NCBI GenBank assembly: GCA_036674765.1
Contig: JARVKI010000072.1
Coordinates: 166,622 to 230,621 of the forward strand
Reading direction: 5' to 3'
Length of the DNA stretch: 64,000 bases
Origin: Seiridium cupressi
Lineage: Eukaryota; Ascomycota; Sordariomycetes; Amphisphaeriales; Sporocadaceae
A program made the position numbers and the translations under genes. Every line of letters starts with the position of its first letter. Within the stretch, counting starts at the first letter, position 1. A model generated the notes under the pieces. The model worked only from the letters and a program-made list of their open reading frames with translations, was not told the origin of the DNA and searched no databases. Shown here piece after piece: positions 34,127-46,110 of the stretch.

Positions 34127-36281
34127 TCAGGGTCTTAAATTTTCCTTGTCGGCTCCCATCTGTCTCTCCCGTCGTTTCTGTTCTATTCTTGCTCTTGCTG
34201 CAGCTTGACGGTCCGCTGGCAGTGTGCATCGTGAGGCGTTGGCCGTGAGAACCGTGTCGTTAGGATTAGGGCCACCAAGCTTAGCGAATCGGTTTTGCAG
34301 AAGGTCAAAACCGGGCATGTCGAAGGCAGGGGATGGTGGACGGACTGCGCGAGACTTGGTAGTGTGCCGGGATTTTGTGAGGTTGTCGAGGGCGCCACGC
34401 ATGAGAGCCCCTTCGTTTGGTCCCCGTGTTGCATGGGAACCGATCTGGTTTTTGGTGTTCTTGGCTGAGGCTTCGTTGACTCTGTCAGACATCACTCTTC
34501 GTGAATGGAATGAAGGTTGCGATGACATTGCTTTATTGTCCTTCCCTAAATTCTTAGAGGCTCGTGCGTCAAGGTCAACCGTGGCCAGACTTCGGTCACG
34601 CTTTCTCGCTTCCATGCGTTCTTGTCTCTCCCTTCTGAGTGTTTCCTCAATATTCTGCAAGCTGTCTGTCAGGTCTGCTGAGAATCCATGAGTACCCACG
34701 CCATGGCCCGAATTTCCCAGCAGAGAGTTCTGAGTGAGATCCAGTGTGATGTCTTCGGCAGACATCGACCGCTTTGGGCGTCCGAGCTGTGCCTTCTCGT
34801 GTATGGAAGGTTTGCTCATGGATGCGATCTCCGATTTAAGGTCTCGTGCGATTCTGCTATGTCGGGCAAGAGCGGCATCAATGTTTTGCGGCCAGTCGCT
34901 CTCCTTCATGGCTTTGACTTCTTTTTCGAGCTCTGCAATCCTGTCATTCTTCTCCTTCAAGACTTGCAAGGCTTGACTTCGTGATGATTTTGCGTTCTCC
35001 TTAAGACTGTCAAACTCCTGCCTGAATGCTTTAAGTTCGCCATCTTTGCGTTCTACTTCTTCCTTGGAATCTCGTAAGTGTTTCTCTAGCTTCTGTATCC
35101 ACGATGGCTGTGATAGATCTGCAGACATATGCTTTTTCTCTCCTTCGAGTTTGGTCGCCTTTTGCTCTGCCAGTACTAGGTCAGACTTCAGTCGTTCGTT
35201 CTCCTTTTGGAGCCTTTTCATTTCCTTTAGCTCATGGCGCGCGCGTCGAAGCTCACGGCTGGTTTCGAGTAACGTCTTTTCTGTGCGTGGTGATGCATCG
35301 ATGCGATGATACTGCGATTTGCCACCCAAGTCTTCCTGATCGTGTATCAGGGCCTCCAGTTCCTTGATGCGATTTTTGTACTGTATGGCCATCGCGGCGT
35401 CTTCGATGTCTGAGGCCGCTCTTTGAGATTTAGTCATTCCGGATGCCAGTTTTGCGATTTTCTTCTCCATCTCAGCCACCTTCTCGCGTTCCTCTTTGAG
35501 CTGTTGATTAAGGTCCACAGCCTCGGCGTCTTTCTTTTGTGCATAGCACTTGGCTAGATGCTTATATTTAACGAGCTTCTCCATCTCAGCTCTAGCATCT
35601 CCACTGTATTTGTTGAACTCAGACTTCCAATACTTGCCAGACCTGGAGTGAGGCTCATTAAGATCCACTGTCACATCATGGCTGCATACGTCGTCCTCCC
35701 ATTCTTCGTCGGTTTCCTCCTCCACGGTCCCCGTCTGAGCAGTAGCAGTGCTGTCTAGCTTGTCTCCATTTCTGAATTCTTTGTCATTCTTCTTGGACTT
35801 GTTCGATCGGGATTCTTCCAGCCTTTGTTGGACCGATTTCTTTCGAGTGCCCGCGCCGGTGGTTTTCGTAACGAAGGCACCGGGCTCACCATTAGTGCCA
35901 GCCTTCACATCATGATCGAATGAAACGCGCTTCCGTCTCGCGGTTGCAGTCCCTGGCGTGAGCAAGATGCCCGTAGGTTTCGTTGGTGATCTCGAATCTC
36001 CTTGAAACGCGTCATCGCTCTTGTTTTCTGTTGATTCGCCTTGTGGGCGCGGCAATGTTTCCTTGGAGGGTGCAGGCGTTCCAAATATGGCATGTTTGAT
36101 TGCGCGAGCAGCAAACACCGGCGCGGGGGTATCGGGAACTTCAATCTGAGTTGTGTCCCCTGCTCAATGTCAGCATTAATCGAGAGATTTCCCAGCAGTA
36201 ACACGACATACCTTCCTCGAGCGGCGCGTCTCTGGCGCCAGTCGCGCCTTGAATGCCTTTCTTGAGAGCCCAGCCCAGCAT
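34127..36281 (-). CDS. cut12: Cut12 spindle pole body protein
   Basis: Exons are 36212-36281 and 34127-36159; intron 36160-36211 (GTATGT to AGCAG); 700 aa. The N-terminus MLGWALKKGIQGATG followed by PDTPAPVFAARAIKHAIFG is characteristic of the family. A GILLTPGTATARRKRVSFD segment (about 87-105) contains an RVxF-type PP1-docking motif (RKRVSF, residues 99-104). A long coiled coil occupies about 180-430 (heptads such as REKVAEMEKKIAKLA). The C-terminal third is disordered and basic. In fission yeast Cut12 recruits PP1 to the spindle pole and tunes polo kinase and mitotic entry; the same role is inferred here. It is divergent from gcn2, with 478 nt between start codons. Confidence 0.9.
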
Positions 36282-36759
36282 CCTATCCAATGACACGAAT
36301 ATTATTTATCAGGATGGTCAATGATCAGTGCATAGCCAAAGATGTTGTAGCAGCAACTGTGCACTGGTGCGCGTGAAATGGCGATATACAATATTAGCGA
36401 GCGAGGTTGCTGTTTACTTCTTGCCTCTTTGGGTTTGAGCCTCTTTGTCCCACTATCATAAGCAAGTGCAGCTGAGCTGTCCCTTAGCGTCAGAACAGTA
36501 GACGGGTTTTCGGCGACATGTTTTGCCGCTCTACCGCCACTTCTCCAGGGAGCCTTAGCACATGAAGTGCCCCACTAGTGCCCAAGCTGTCTTATCCAGC
36601 TGAAGTTCAGATGATCTCTGTTTTCGCTACTCCCCTCCCAACAAAGAAATTTTGAATATCGGTACTGCAGCATGTCTTCCTCCCGGTAGAGAGTCACAGC
36701 TTAGGCTGTGATCTCCCTCGTTCGCCCAAACCATTTCCGAACGACGTCAGCAAGCTAAG
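36282..36759. promoter_or_regulatory. divergent promoter, cut12 / gcn2
   Basis: A compact 478-nt interval between the start codons of a mitotic scaffold gene and the general-control kinase gene. The gcn2-side leader contains a minimal uORF candidate at 36672. Confidence 0.55.
36672..36689 (+). promoter_or_regulatory. candidate minimal uORF upstream of gcn2
   Basis: ATG TCT TCC TCC CGG TAG, five sense codons then a stop, ends 70 nt before the gcn2 start codon. Whether it lies inside the transcript is not shown by the sequence. Confidence 0.35.
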
Positions 36760-39700
36760 ATGCCTCCAGCGTGGAAAAGTACAGGGCAACGAAAGCCCCC
36801 TCTGCAAACAACCAGAAGCAATGATGACTCAAGGTATGCCGGGCTCACGCCCGCGAGCCCAGAGCCCGGCCCAACGCCCAAAACCGACTACGCTGCGACG
36901 CAGCGAGACGAGATCATGGTCTTGGAGGCGATCTATGGTGATGACTTTATTGAGCATAAAGCTGCAAATACTGCTTGGCAGCGGTCAGAACCGGCTTTTG
37001 ATGTCCGGGTCAAAGCCCTGACCGACGAAGACATGACCGTCACGCTCGGGGTTGTGCTGACCGCAACGTATCCCAAATCAGTCCCACTGCTCAGTCTGAA
37101 AGATGACAGCGCACTGGGCGAATCTACTCTATTCAAGGTTCAGAAGTTCATCGAGTCCAAGCCAAAAGCATTGGCTGAATCCGGACAAAGTGAGCCCATG
37201 ATACATGAAATTGTTGCTGGCATCCAGGAAATTCTTGAGGATGCGGTGCAAGCAAAAGCACAAGGCCTGGAACTTCCATCTCTAGAGGAGGAGCGAGCTG
37301 CTCATGAAGCCGAGTTGGCTCGAGTCGCTCAGGAGCAACAGTCAGAAGAGGCCCGCAAGAGAAAAGAAGCAAATGCAGAAGAGGAGAGGGTGATGCAGAA
37401 CATGATCCAGGAAGAAATCAGACGACAGCGAGCCAAGGAACGGGAATCCAAGAAAAGGGGCAAACCGCCCTCCTTGGCAATGGCATACTCTGAAGACTCG
37501 CACGAATACAAGGTTGGCAACGTCAATTTTGATGAGCCTTGCAAAATCACAGATTTAGCCGGGAATGATGCGTATTTTACTGCTGTGACAGGAAGATCGG
37601 AGTATCGTCAAGGTTTGATCGGACCAACCTACGCTGTCCGCGCGGTTTTATTGGACAGTCGGAACTTCCCATCACTTGCGCTGAAGGAGGTCGAGTTGAA
37701 ACCGAACCCTAAAGATTCATCTCAGTTCAAGAAGCATCTCCTGAGTTTAGAGAACAAGCTGAAATCAGTCAAGCAACTGATCCACCCGAATCTTCTCGAT
37801 CTGATTGACTTCCGCATTGATCGTGACGCTCGAGAAGCTGAGGCCTCGCAGATCCGTATAGTACGAGTGCTGACTCCACTAGCCGATAAGGGATCGCTGG
37901 ACGAGCTTCTCGAGCTCACGGGCCATATAGCCATTAGGAAAGTGCGGTCTTGGACTACAGATCTGCTTGCTGCCCTCGGATATCTCCATACTCAAGGACT
38001 AGTTCATGAAGACATTCACCCTGGGAACATCCTTCTATTCAGAGAAAGTTCTGGACACGTGGTGCCTAAGCTTGCTGATGCATCATACCAGCGAGAGCTT
38101 CATACAATTTGCCGCAAGTCTCGTACGGTATCGTTGCTTAATTCTGCAAGGTCTACCTACTGGCTCCCGCCTGAACTGGACAGTAACACAGGGCCTATCA
38201 ACCAGAAGACCGACATTTGGGATTTTGGTGTGGTCTTCTTGCAGATGGTCTTCGGGCTAGACATATTTGAGAAATATGAGAAACCCACAGTCCTGATGTC
38301 CAGGCTTTCACCATCCTTACATGAACTTGTATCCAAGTTTTTCAAGCAGGATCCGGGACGGAGGCCGAGAGCTCTGGATCTACGCTCAAGCGAATTTCTT
38401 GCGACGGATGCCCCCGTATATGCTGATGATGCTCATACGAATTTATCGCCTTCTCACTCTTTCACCTCCCTTCCCAAGACCGATGGGTTTAGACGACGCC
38501 TAGACTCCACTACCCTTGCGCCGTCGTTTTCTAGATTCAAGAATGAATTTCACGAGGAAGGGCGCCTCGGCAAAGGTGGCTTTGGTGAAGTTATCAAGGT
38601 TCGTAAGAAGATTGACGGCCAGACCTATGCCATCAAGAAAGTTGTTACGAAGGCTACAAAGAGCTTGACATCCCTCTTAAAAGAAGTCTCAACACTGTCT
38701 GCACTAAGTCACCCTTCGATCGTGCGATACTACGACGCATGGACAGAGCAACTGCCCGAGTCTGCAGATACTGAAGGAGAAACCTCTACCGAGGGGTTCA
38801 GCACGCAGCGATCGATGGTGACTGGTTCGAACGAGATGGAAATTCAGTTCGCCACCAGCACTGGTGGCTTGGATTTCATGTCCTCGGCAAATATTGGAGA
38901 TGGATATTATCATGACGATGAGGAAGATTCGGATGAGGATGAGAACGACCTAGAAAGTGATGAGCAAGACGAAGAAGAGGATAACGAGGACGATAATGGC
39001 ATCTTGTTCGAGGTTTCTACTGCCAACGACGATTCATCCCTCAAGAACCAACTGCCAACCACGCCGCGGCGGACGCGCAGCCACACACAATCTGGATGGA
39101 AAGTGCTCTACATCCTCATGGAGTATTGCGAGAAGAAGGTAGTTTTCACAGCCTGGAAAATCAACATGTTTCTCCTGCTAACTTGATATTCAATCCAGAC
39201 TTTGCGTGACCTCATATCACAGAACCTGTATGAGAACAACGAAGAGGTCTGGCGCTTGTTCCGCGAGGTTTTGGATGGCCTCAACTATATGCACACCTTC
39301 CATAACATCGTGCACCGTGATCTAAAGCCCGAGAATGTCTTCATCAGTCGCGGCACAGATGGCGTTGCACATGTAAAGATTGGCGACTTTGGTTTGGCTA
39401 CAGGTGGCCAAGTTGTTGCTGAGAATCGCGCAGCAGGTCTACTTGACTCCAGCGGAATGAGCAATGTCGGCACAGCATTATACGCAGCCCCCGAACTTGA
39501 ACGAGGCAATGGACAGGAAGACGCGCCACTCAAAATCGATGACTCGCGAAAACTCGACGTAAGATTCATGAACCCCTAGGAGTTGTCTGAAGCTAACCTT
39601 CGTTGTTAGATGTACGCACTGGGAATCATATTCTTTGAAATGTTGTACAAGCCGATGGGCGGACACGAGCGAATCATTGTGTTAAATAACTTGAGGGCCA

Positions 39701-41849
39701 AACGTCCAAGTCTTCCAGGTGATTTTCAGCCTTCTGAGAAAGTGCAAACCGAGATCGTGCTTTCCCTCGTGACGCATAATGCGAACCAACGTCCTGGAAG
39801 CTCAGAGCTGCTTCGGAGTGGCAAGGTTCCGTTACCTATGGAAAGCGAAACTCTCCAGAGGGCGCTTGCCGAAATATCTGATCCCCTTTCCACCCACCAC
39901 CAAAAGTTGGTGACGGCCATGTTCTCAAAGTCGGCTGATAAGACGAAAGACTACACATGGGATATGTCGGTACCTAATGCGTCATCGACAGAATTACTGT
40001 ATCAAGGCATCGTCAAAGACGAGCTTATTTCAATCTTTCGTCGCCATGGCGCCGTTGAGTCTAACACGAACCCCCTCTACCCGCGATCATCACATTACAC
40101 CCAGAATGTGGTTGAGCTCCTCGACCGGGGAGGCAGTGTACTTCAGATGCCCTACGATCTGATGCTAGGTAATGCAAGAGTACTTGCGAAGCACACTGGT
40201 TCTTCTGTTGTGCCAAAATCGTTCACGTTTGGAAACATATACCGCGATAGACACAACGGAGGTCAACCTTCCATGTTCGGTGAAGTTGGGTTCGACATTG
40301 TATCCACAGATACTCTGGATCTTGCCCTGAAGGAAGCAGAGGTATTGAAGGTACTTGATGAAATCGTCGACGCATTTCCCTCGTTGAACCAAATGTGCTT
40401 TCACGTAGGGCATTCGGACCTGTTGCAGCTGATTTTCGACTTCTGCGACGTGGACCATAGCTGCCGAAAGGCTGCGGCCGAGGTTTTGAGCAAGCTCAAC
40501 ATTCACATCTGGACCTGGCAGAAGATCCGCGCTGAGTTACGCGTGGCGGGCTTGTCGGTCACGAGCATTGATGAGTTGCAACGTTTCGATTTTCGAGGTA
40601 AGATAGCGAGGACCTGGCTGTTTTATACCTCTAACCTTGCTATACAGACACACCAACTAAAGCCTTCTCCAAGTTGAAGAACATGCTCGAAGGTAGCGAC
40701 GTGTTTCAGCGAGCTCAATTGGCAACAACCCATCTTAGAGAAGTCATAGGCTTTGCCAAACGTCTGGGAGTTCACAGCAAGGTTTATATCAATCCACTCA
40801 GCAGCTTCAGGGAGGACTTCTTTGTCGGGGGCATGCTGTTTCAGTGTGTGTACGACAAAAAGTTCAAAGATGTGTTTGCAGTTGGTGGAAGATATGACAG
40901 CCTGATCAAGGAGCATCAACCTCGAATGGGTAATCAGTCCCACCAACGGCACGCTGTCGGTTTTAGTCTCGCATGGGAGAAACTAGCCATGATCCCGCGG
41001 GCTGCAGGAAAAGCATTTCTCAGGAAGGCGGAAGCCGAGCCACACGGCATGTTCAACACCAAAAGGGTAAGCGCTCCTGTCCTACTCCTATCAACGAACT
41101 TGGTTACTAACCACGTATAGTGTGATGTCCTTGTCGCAAGTTTTGATACAGGCATCTTGCGCACAGAAGGCATCGAACTTCTCCAGACCCTGTGGGGTCA
41201 CGACATCAGCGCCGAGTTGGCACGTGATGCTCGATCGCCGGAAGAACTGTTGACTAAGCACCGGGATGAGAGCTATTCTTGGATTATCATCATCAAGCAA
41301 GACGCCGTGCTGAAGATCAAGACCATGGGGCGGAAAGATGTCCCTGACGCCGAAGTGCCAACCACACAACTTTTGAACTGGTTGAGGGCAGAGCTGAGGG
41401 AGCGTGACCGCCATCTTGCTTCACGAACAGCAGACGCTGCCAGCAGCTCTACGGCCTTTGATAAAGCAGGAGGTATGGCAAATACAGAACAGAAGGTCCA
41501 TGTCTTAGTTGCGGGAACCAAGTCCAAGAAGTTCAACCGCCGAATCGTCGTGGAGCAGGCGCAAGCGAACGCAGCAACCCTGGTGCAGAACTTCCTCGAT
41601 GGACCCATCGCCGCGGTCGAGGCGTCCGATGTAGTACTGGACCTCATCCAGGAGACTGTTTTATCAGATGGCGAGAGCTGGCGCAAAGCGGAGCAAGCAG
41701 TCAACATGGCTGAGCGCAAGTACATGCGTGAGATTCATGACATGCTGCTGACATGGCGGAATGTCTGGCAGACGAAGAGCGGGAGCAGGCATGCATTTGT
41801 GTATAACTTCAGGACGACAAAGTGCATATACTACGATTTGAGTGCATGA
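36760..41849 (+). CDS. gcn2: Gcn2 eIF2alpha kinase (CPC-3 type)
   Basis: Exons are 36760-39138, 39199-39558, 39610-40597, 40648-41066 and 41121-41849; all phases agree; 1624 aa, close to yeast Gcn2. Domains: RWD at about 44-160 (Gcn1 binding), charged coil 165-235, pseudokinase about 250-560 (HED in place of HRD, ADA in place of DFG), active kinase from about 600 (GKGGFGEV, AIKK, HRDLKPEN near 832, DFG near 856), HisRS-like domain about 1024-1420 (YPRSSHYTQNV, FGNIYRDR), and a C-terminal dimerisation/ribosome-binding domain. An acidic insert of mainly D/E (about 720-745) lies between kinase lobes, as in other Gcn2 proteins. It senses uncharged tRNA on ribosomes and phosphorylates eIF2alpha, raising the Gcn4/CPC-1 factor. 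Confidence 0.96.
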
Positions 41850-43992
41850 GCAGTACGGCGTGCTCGCCGTACTGGGTAGCCGAGTAGGGTAAGACGGTCC
41901 ACTCATGTGGTTTCTTGGTAGGAAAGTGGACGATATGCAATGATATGAGAAAAGAGATATGAGTCAACGTTTACGGATGTATGGAAGGTGTACATGGATT
42001 GGCTTTGGCGGCGATACCCAAGTAAATGCGCTGTAAATAGAGCAGAGGCGTACAAACATTCGAGAATAGGATTTCTATTGGGCACCCCGCGAACGCACCT
42101 TGACAAGCACCCATGGCAATACGCCTGGTCGAAATTCATCGTGTTACATTATATAGGGCAGGCGCCAATATGTGCTTTTGTTATTAACTCATGGCACGTT
42201 TCTCCAAGTAGCAAGGGAGACGGACGACTACAAGCTAGGTCAGCGTCTCCAGGATCAACGAATTTTGCCATGATCCTCGAAATGGATGATAGTATAACAT
42301 GGCTAGTCAACCAGCAGTTCGGGTGAAGTGAGAGGGATCTTGGCGGAGTAACGGAAGAACTATTGACCTACAATGTGCCCGAGGTGCTCGAACCATATGA
42401 CTGGCCAGGTGCAATTGTTTCTCTCTGACAGCACGCAGACATGTAAGGGCCATGGAAGAGTGAGGATCATGATGATCATACGATCGACGAGTACGGTCAA
42501 ATATGGTCTCACACGGTTGACAGCGGCACGGTCCCCGCTCTGTTATCGACACTTTCACTTTGCCAGTAGTCTTACGCCCTCGGATGCTGTGGTCCAGGTC
42601 GTTCCAGCCGAGCGCCTCAAGGCTACTGATCTCCTGCTTTGGATGGCAATGCTATCCCACAGAGGTGTTCGGAGGACTTGCGGGCAGCGATGCCCCGTGA
42701 CGGGTCAAAGCAAGCGGAATTTGAAGAGTGTCTCACCCATAAACTCTTTTGTTACCGGGCATATGGGAGTGGAAAGACAAAGACAATGACTACTTCTTAT
42801 TTGGGAAACTTCCCCGGAAGGCAGATTACTTTGCAATGTCTGCCACGTTGCGATCCAACCTCTAGTTCGATTCATGGAGATCGTTTCTCGTTTGGCCCGG
42901 ATGAGAACTGTGAATTTGGCGGCCTTACGGGATGGGGCTGTCTGGACACATGGTCGCCTCACCCAGACCAGTCGAGCTCATGAAGAAGATAATGCTTTCC
43001 TTCACTATCTTAGAAGTACCATTCGACTTGGATTAGCTCGAATGACCGCTTTCCGTCACGGAACCGATTGGTCAAGCGGTTTTGTAATTTGCGTCTGATG
43101 CTCAAAAGTTCTGGTTGGTGCCTTCGATGGGGGAGGCTTCACTCAGAGCCTCAGGGACCGGGGAATACAGCCGGCGTCTCACTTTTCCGTCTCAGAATCA
43201 AGACGGATATATTTTAAGTTTTCATGTCCAACGCCTCAAGCCATTGCGCATTGACTGGGGGCTGACTAGTCAAACTGCTGGTAAGGTGCGTTGTGGACAT
43301 GGAGTGCGCCTCTGGGCCACTATAAGTGTCCAAGTAGGTGACTGATTGGAGCCAAAGACAGCCTCCCGGGCCCATCCATGTCAATAGTCGACGCAGGAAC
43401 ACAGTTTAAATCTAATTGGTAGGCTGTCAAGGGTATGCCACGAATTGCGAGGCGAGTGAACAAGGTTCGCGTCTAGCCGAGATCAACGTTTTGACTTTTG
43501 CTAATCCCGACTTAGACCAAAGGCTTGCGCCTCAGCATAGTCGTAAAGTGGCTGCTTGCTTTCTCTGTTAACTCCCCACTGGGTCCCTGATTTCTTTTTC
43601 TCGCTTTTCCATCCAATGATATTTCGTCTCCGGGTTGACAACTATTGAACGCTCTATACTGGACCCTACCTCAAAACATGGTCAAATAGGACTCACTATC
43701 GGAATGCTCTGTCTCAGCCAGCTCGACTTGCTGTTATGTCCGCGGGAGACTATGTCTTTACGGCCGCTGCTCAGCAATGGTAGGAAAATACGCCAATCTC
43801 GGAGAGCAATTCCATTGCGAGCCTGGTTGCGAGGCCATCATCTCATGCGCCACTGGCTGCCCTGGTGATGCCTGGTATGTGCAGCACTGAGCTCTGTCTT
43901 CCTATATAACCACTCGGTGATCCCTTCCCAAAACTCTCTTGGAATGAGACGGATCTGCATCTGAGCTTGAACTTCAACCATCAGCCTTCGCC
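41850..43992. promoter_or_regulatory. intergenic region between gcn2 and the WSC protein gene
   Basis: No supportable gene in 2.1 kb. The right end is the promoter of the WSC gene, including a TATA box at 43903. Confidence 0.5.
43903..43909 (+). promoter_or_regulatory. TATA box of the DUF1996-WSC gene
   Basis: TATATAA lies 84 nt upstream of the ATG, followed by a C/T-rich leader, a typical arrangement for a strongly regulated fungal gene. Confidence 0.55.
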
Positions 43993-46110
43993 ATGACATA
44001 TTACAGCAAAGCCATGCTGGGTCTGCTCGCAGCAGCTGCCATTTCTCCAGTCCATGGGTTCTGGCGGATGACTTGCGGCACTATCCAAACTGGCCGTATC
44101 GATCCCATCATCAGCCCGGGCAACGTTGCTGGTCACGTCCACAAAGTCTCGGGTGCCAGCAATTTCTATTTCAACAACACCTTTGCTGACCTGTCGGCTT
44201 CCAGCTGCACCTCCTGTGAGATCCAGGACGACAAGTCTGCCTACTGGACACCACAGCTATACTATCAGCATAGCAACGGCACATTCCAAGAAGTACCAAA
44301 CGGTGGTCATGTCGTCTACTACCTCGGGCGAGGAGACAATAGGAGTGCCATCGAGCCATTCCCGTCCGGCTTCAAGATGATATCGGGAGATACCACCGCT
44401 CGATCCAATGATACTACAACGATGACCTACAACAGCACCACCGTCCGGGGTCGACTTCAATCCGACCGGGTCAGCTTTGCATGCCTAGACAGCTCGGGGC
44501 CGATGGCAGAACAGAACTACATGTTCCGAACAGATTGCAACCAAGGGCTGAGGGCCCAGATCCAGTTCCAGTCCTGCTGGGATGGACGCGACTACCAGTC
44601 GGACAACAGCCACGTGGCGTACATGTCTCAGATTGACAATGGCGTCTGCCCACCAACTCATCCTCGAACATTGCCCCATCTGTTCTTCGAAGTCCTCTAT
44701 GGCGTCAACAATATCAACAAGACTGCAGGGGGCAGGTTTGTGTTCGCGAATGGCGACACGACTGGTTTTGGGTTCCATGGAGACTTCATGAACGGATGGA
44801 ATGCGGCGACCCTTGCCAGTGCCGTCACCCAATGTGTCAACAATGACAATATCAATGGCCAGATCAGCCTGTGCCCTCCTCTGGCCAAGTCGCAGACGCC
44901 ATACGCGAGCACCAACTGTCCAGAGAGAGCGCCTTTGGTCAACGAAGCCGTCCATGGCTTCCTCGACAAACTTCCTGGCTGCAACAACGTCACAAGCGGA
45001 CCTGCCCGTGCAATTCCTAGCACGTGCCCGACTCGGCCCTCCATGAACTCGGCACCTCAGAGCTTGGGTCAGACCATGTTCGCCCCAACTGTTGGTACTA
45101 AGCTGTCTGCTTCTTCATCGTGGGCATATGCTGGCTGTGCAGCAGAAGGAAACGGCCAGAGAACACTCGCCAGCTACTCGTTCTCGGCTGACAACATGAC
45201 CATCGACTACTGCACGGCCACTTGCAAGACGAAAGGGTACTCTCTGGCTGGTGTCGAGTACTCGAGGGAGTGCTACTGTGCATCAGCCCTCTCCAGCGGC
45301 ACCTCCTTTATGGCTAGCGCAAACTGCTCTTCGACACCCAAGATGATCTGCGCGGGCAATGCGACACAATGGTGCGGAGCACCAAGCTTCCTGAACATCT
45401 GGAACAATACCTCATTCTCCGCAACGCAACCGTCAGCGGGCGCCGCTGGTGGAACAGCCACTTACAACGGTTGCTATTCCGAGGTCAGCGGTCGGCTGTT
45501 GAACAAGGCCAGCTACGCCAACAGCTCCGTGACCGTGGACCAATGCGCAGCGTACTGCCAAGCCGGGAACTACGCCTTCATCGGCCTCGAGTACAGCGGC
45601 GAGTGCTACTGCGGGAACACGCCGCCGCCCAAGAGCCAGGCGGCCGCCGAGTCGAGCTGCAACATGCCATGCAAGGGCAACCCGTCGGAGATATGCGGAG
45701 GAAGCAGCCGCGTCTCGGTCTACAACAACACCCTCTACACGCCGACAAGAAACGTGGCGATGGTCAAGGTCAACAACAAATCAGCGTACAACTACGTCGC
45801 GTGCTACAAGGAAGGCACTTCTGGGAGAGCTCTTGCCAACGGAGCAAACACGTCGAGCGCTCAGATGACAGTGGAGAGCTGCGCGGCATTCTGTGTCGGC
45901 AAGGGTTACAACTACATGGGAGTGGAGTACGGACAGGAATGTTACTGCAACAACGACGGCCTTGTCAATGGGGCTGTCAAAGCGAACGAGACGGACTGCT
46001 CCATGACATGCAGTGGGAACGGCACGGAATGGTGTGGAGCTGCATCACGAATTAATGTTTACAAGAGCACAGCTCTGAAGAAGAGGTTCTTCAAGAGACG
46101 GCCTCTATGA
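43993..46110 (+). CDS. Secreted DUF1996 protein with three WSC domains
   Basis: An intronless gene of 705 aa. A signal peptide is clear (about 1-22, hydrophobic LGLLAAAAISPVHG). The DUF1996 domain covers about 30-285 and includes MTCGTIQTGRIDPIISPG, HVHKVSGAS, the conserved QSCWDGRDY motif and GFHGDFMNGW. Three Cys-rich WSC carbohydrate-binding modules follow at about 376-471, 487-578 and 598-690, each with the C-x-C spacing seen in GVEYSRECYCA, GLEYSGECYCG and GVEYGQECYCN. Many N-glycosylation sequons (NNT, NNS) are present. There is no transmembrane helix or GPI signal; the last residues are basic (KKRFFKRRPL). The protein is probably extracellular and binds wall or host glycans; DUF1996 has no known reaction. 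The neighbouring gene on the right is a sugar transporter. Confidence 0.92.
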   Translation: MTYYSKAMLGLLAAAAISPVHGFWRMTCGTIQTGRIDPIISPGNVAGHVHKVSGASNFYFNNTFADLSASSCTSCEIQDDKSAYWTPQLYYQHSNGTFQEVPNGGHVVYYLGRGDNRSAIEPFPSGFKMISGDTTARSNDTTTMTYNSTTVRGRLQSDRVSFACLDSSGPMAEQNYMFRTDCNQGLRAQIQFQSCWDGRDYQSDNSHVAYMSQIDNGVCPPTHPRTLPHLFFEVLYGVNNINKTAGGRFVFANGDTTGFGFHGDFMNGWNAATLASAVTQCVNNDNINGQISLCPPLAKSQTPYASTNCPERAPLVNEAVHGFLDKLPGCNNVTSGPARAIPSTCPTRPSMNSAPQSLGQTMFAPTVGTKLSASSSWAYAGCAAEGNGQRTLASYSFSADNMTIDYCTATCKTKGYSLAGVEYSRECYCASALSSGTSFMASANCSSTPKMICAGNATQWCGAPSFLNIWNNTSFSATQPSAGAAGGTATYNGCYSEVSGRLLNKASYANSSVTVDQCAAYCQAGNYAFIGLEYSGECYCGNTPPPKSQAAAESSCNMPCKGNPSEICGGSSRVSVYNNTLYTPTRNVAMVKVNNKSAYNYVACYKEGTSGRALANGANTSSAQMTVESCAAFCVGKGYNYMGVEYGQECYCNNDGLVNGAVKANETDCSMTCSGNGTEWCGAASRINVYKSTALKKRFFKRRPL

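Noticed and set aside
42370..42400. GGTTCGAGCAC on the minus strand, like a tRNA B box
   Set aside because: The flanking bases do not form a T stem and no acceptor, D or anticodon arm could be built around it.
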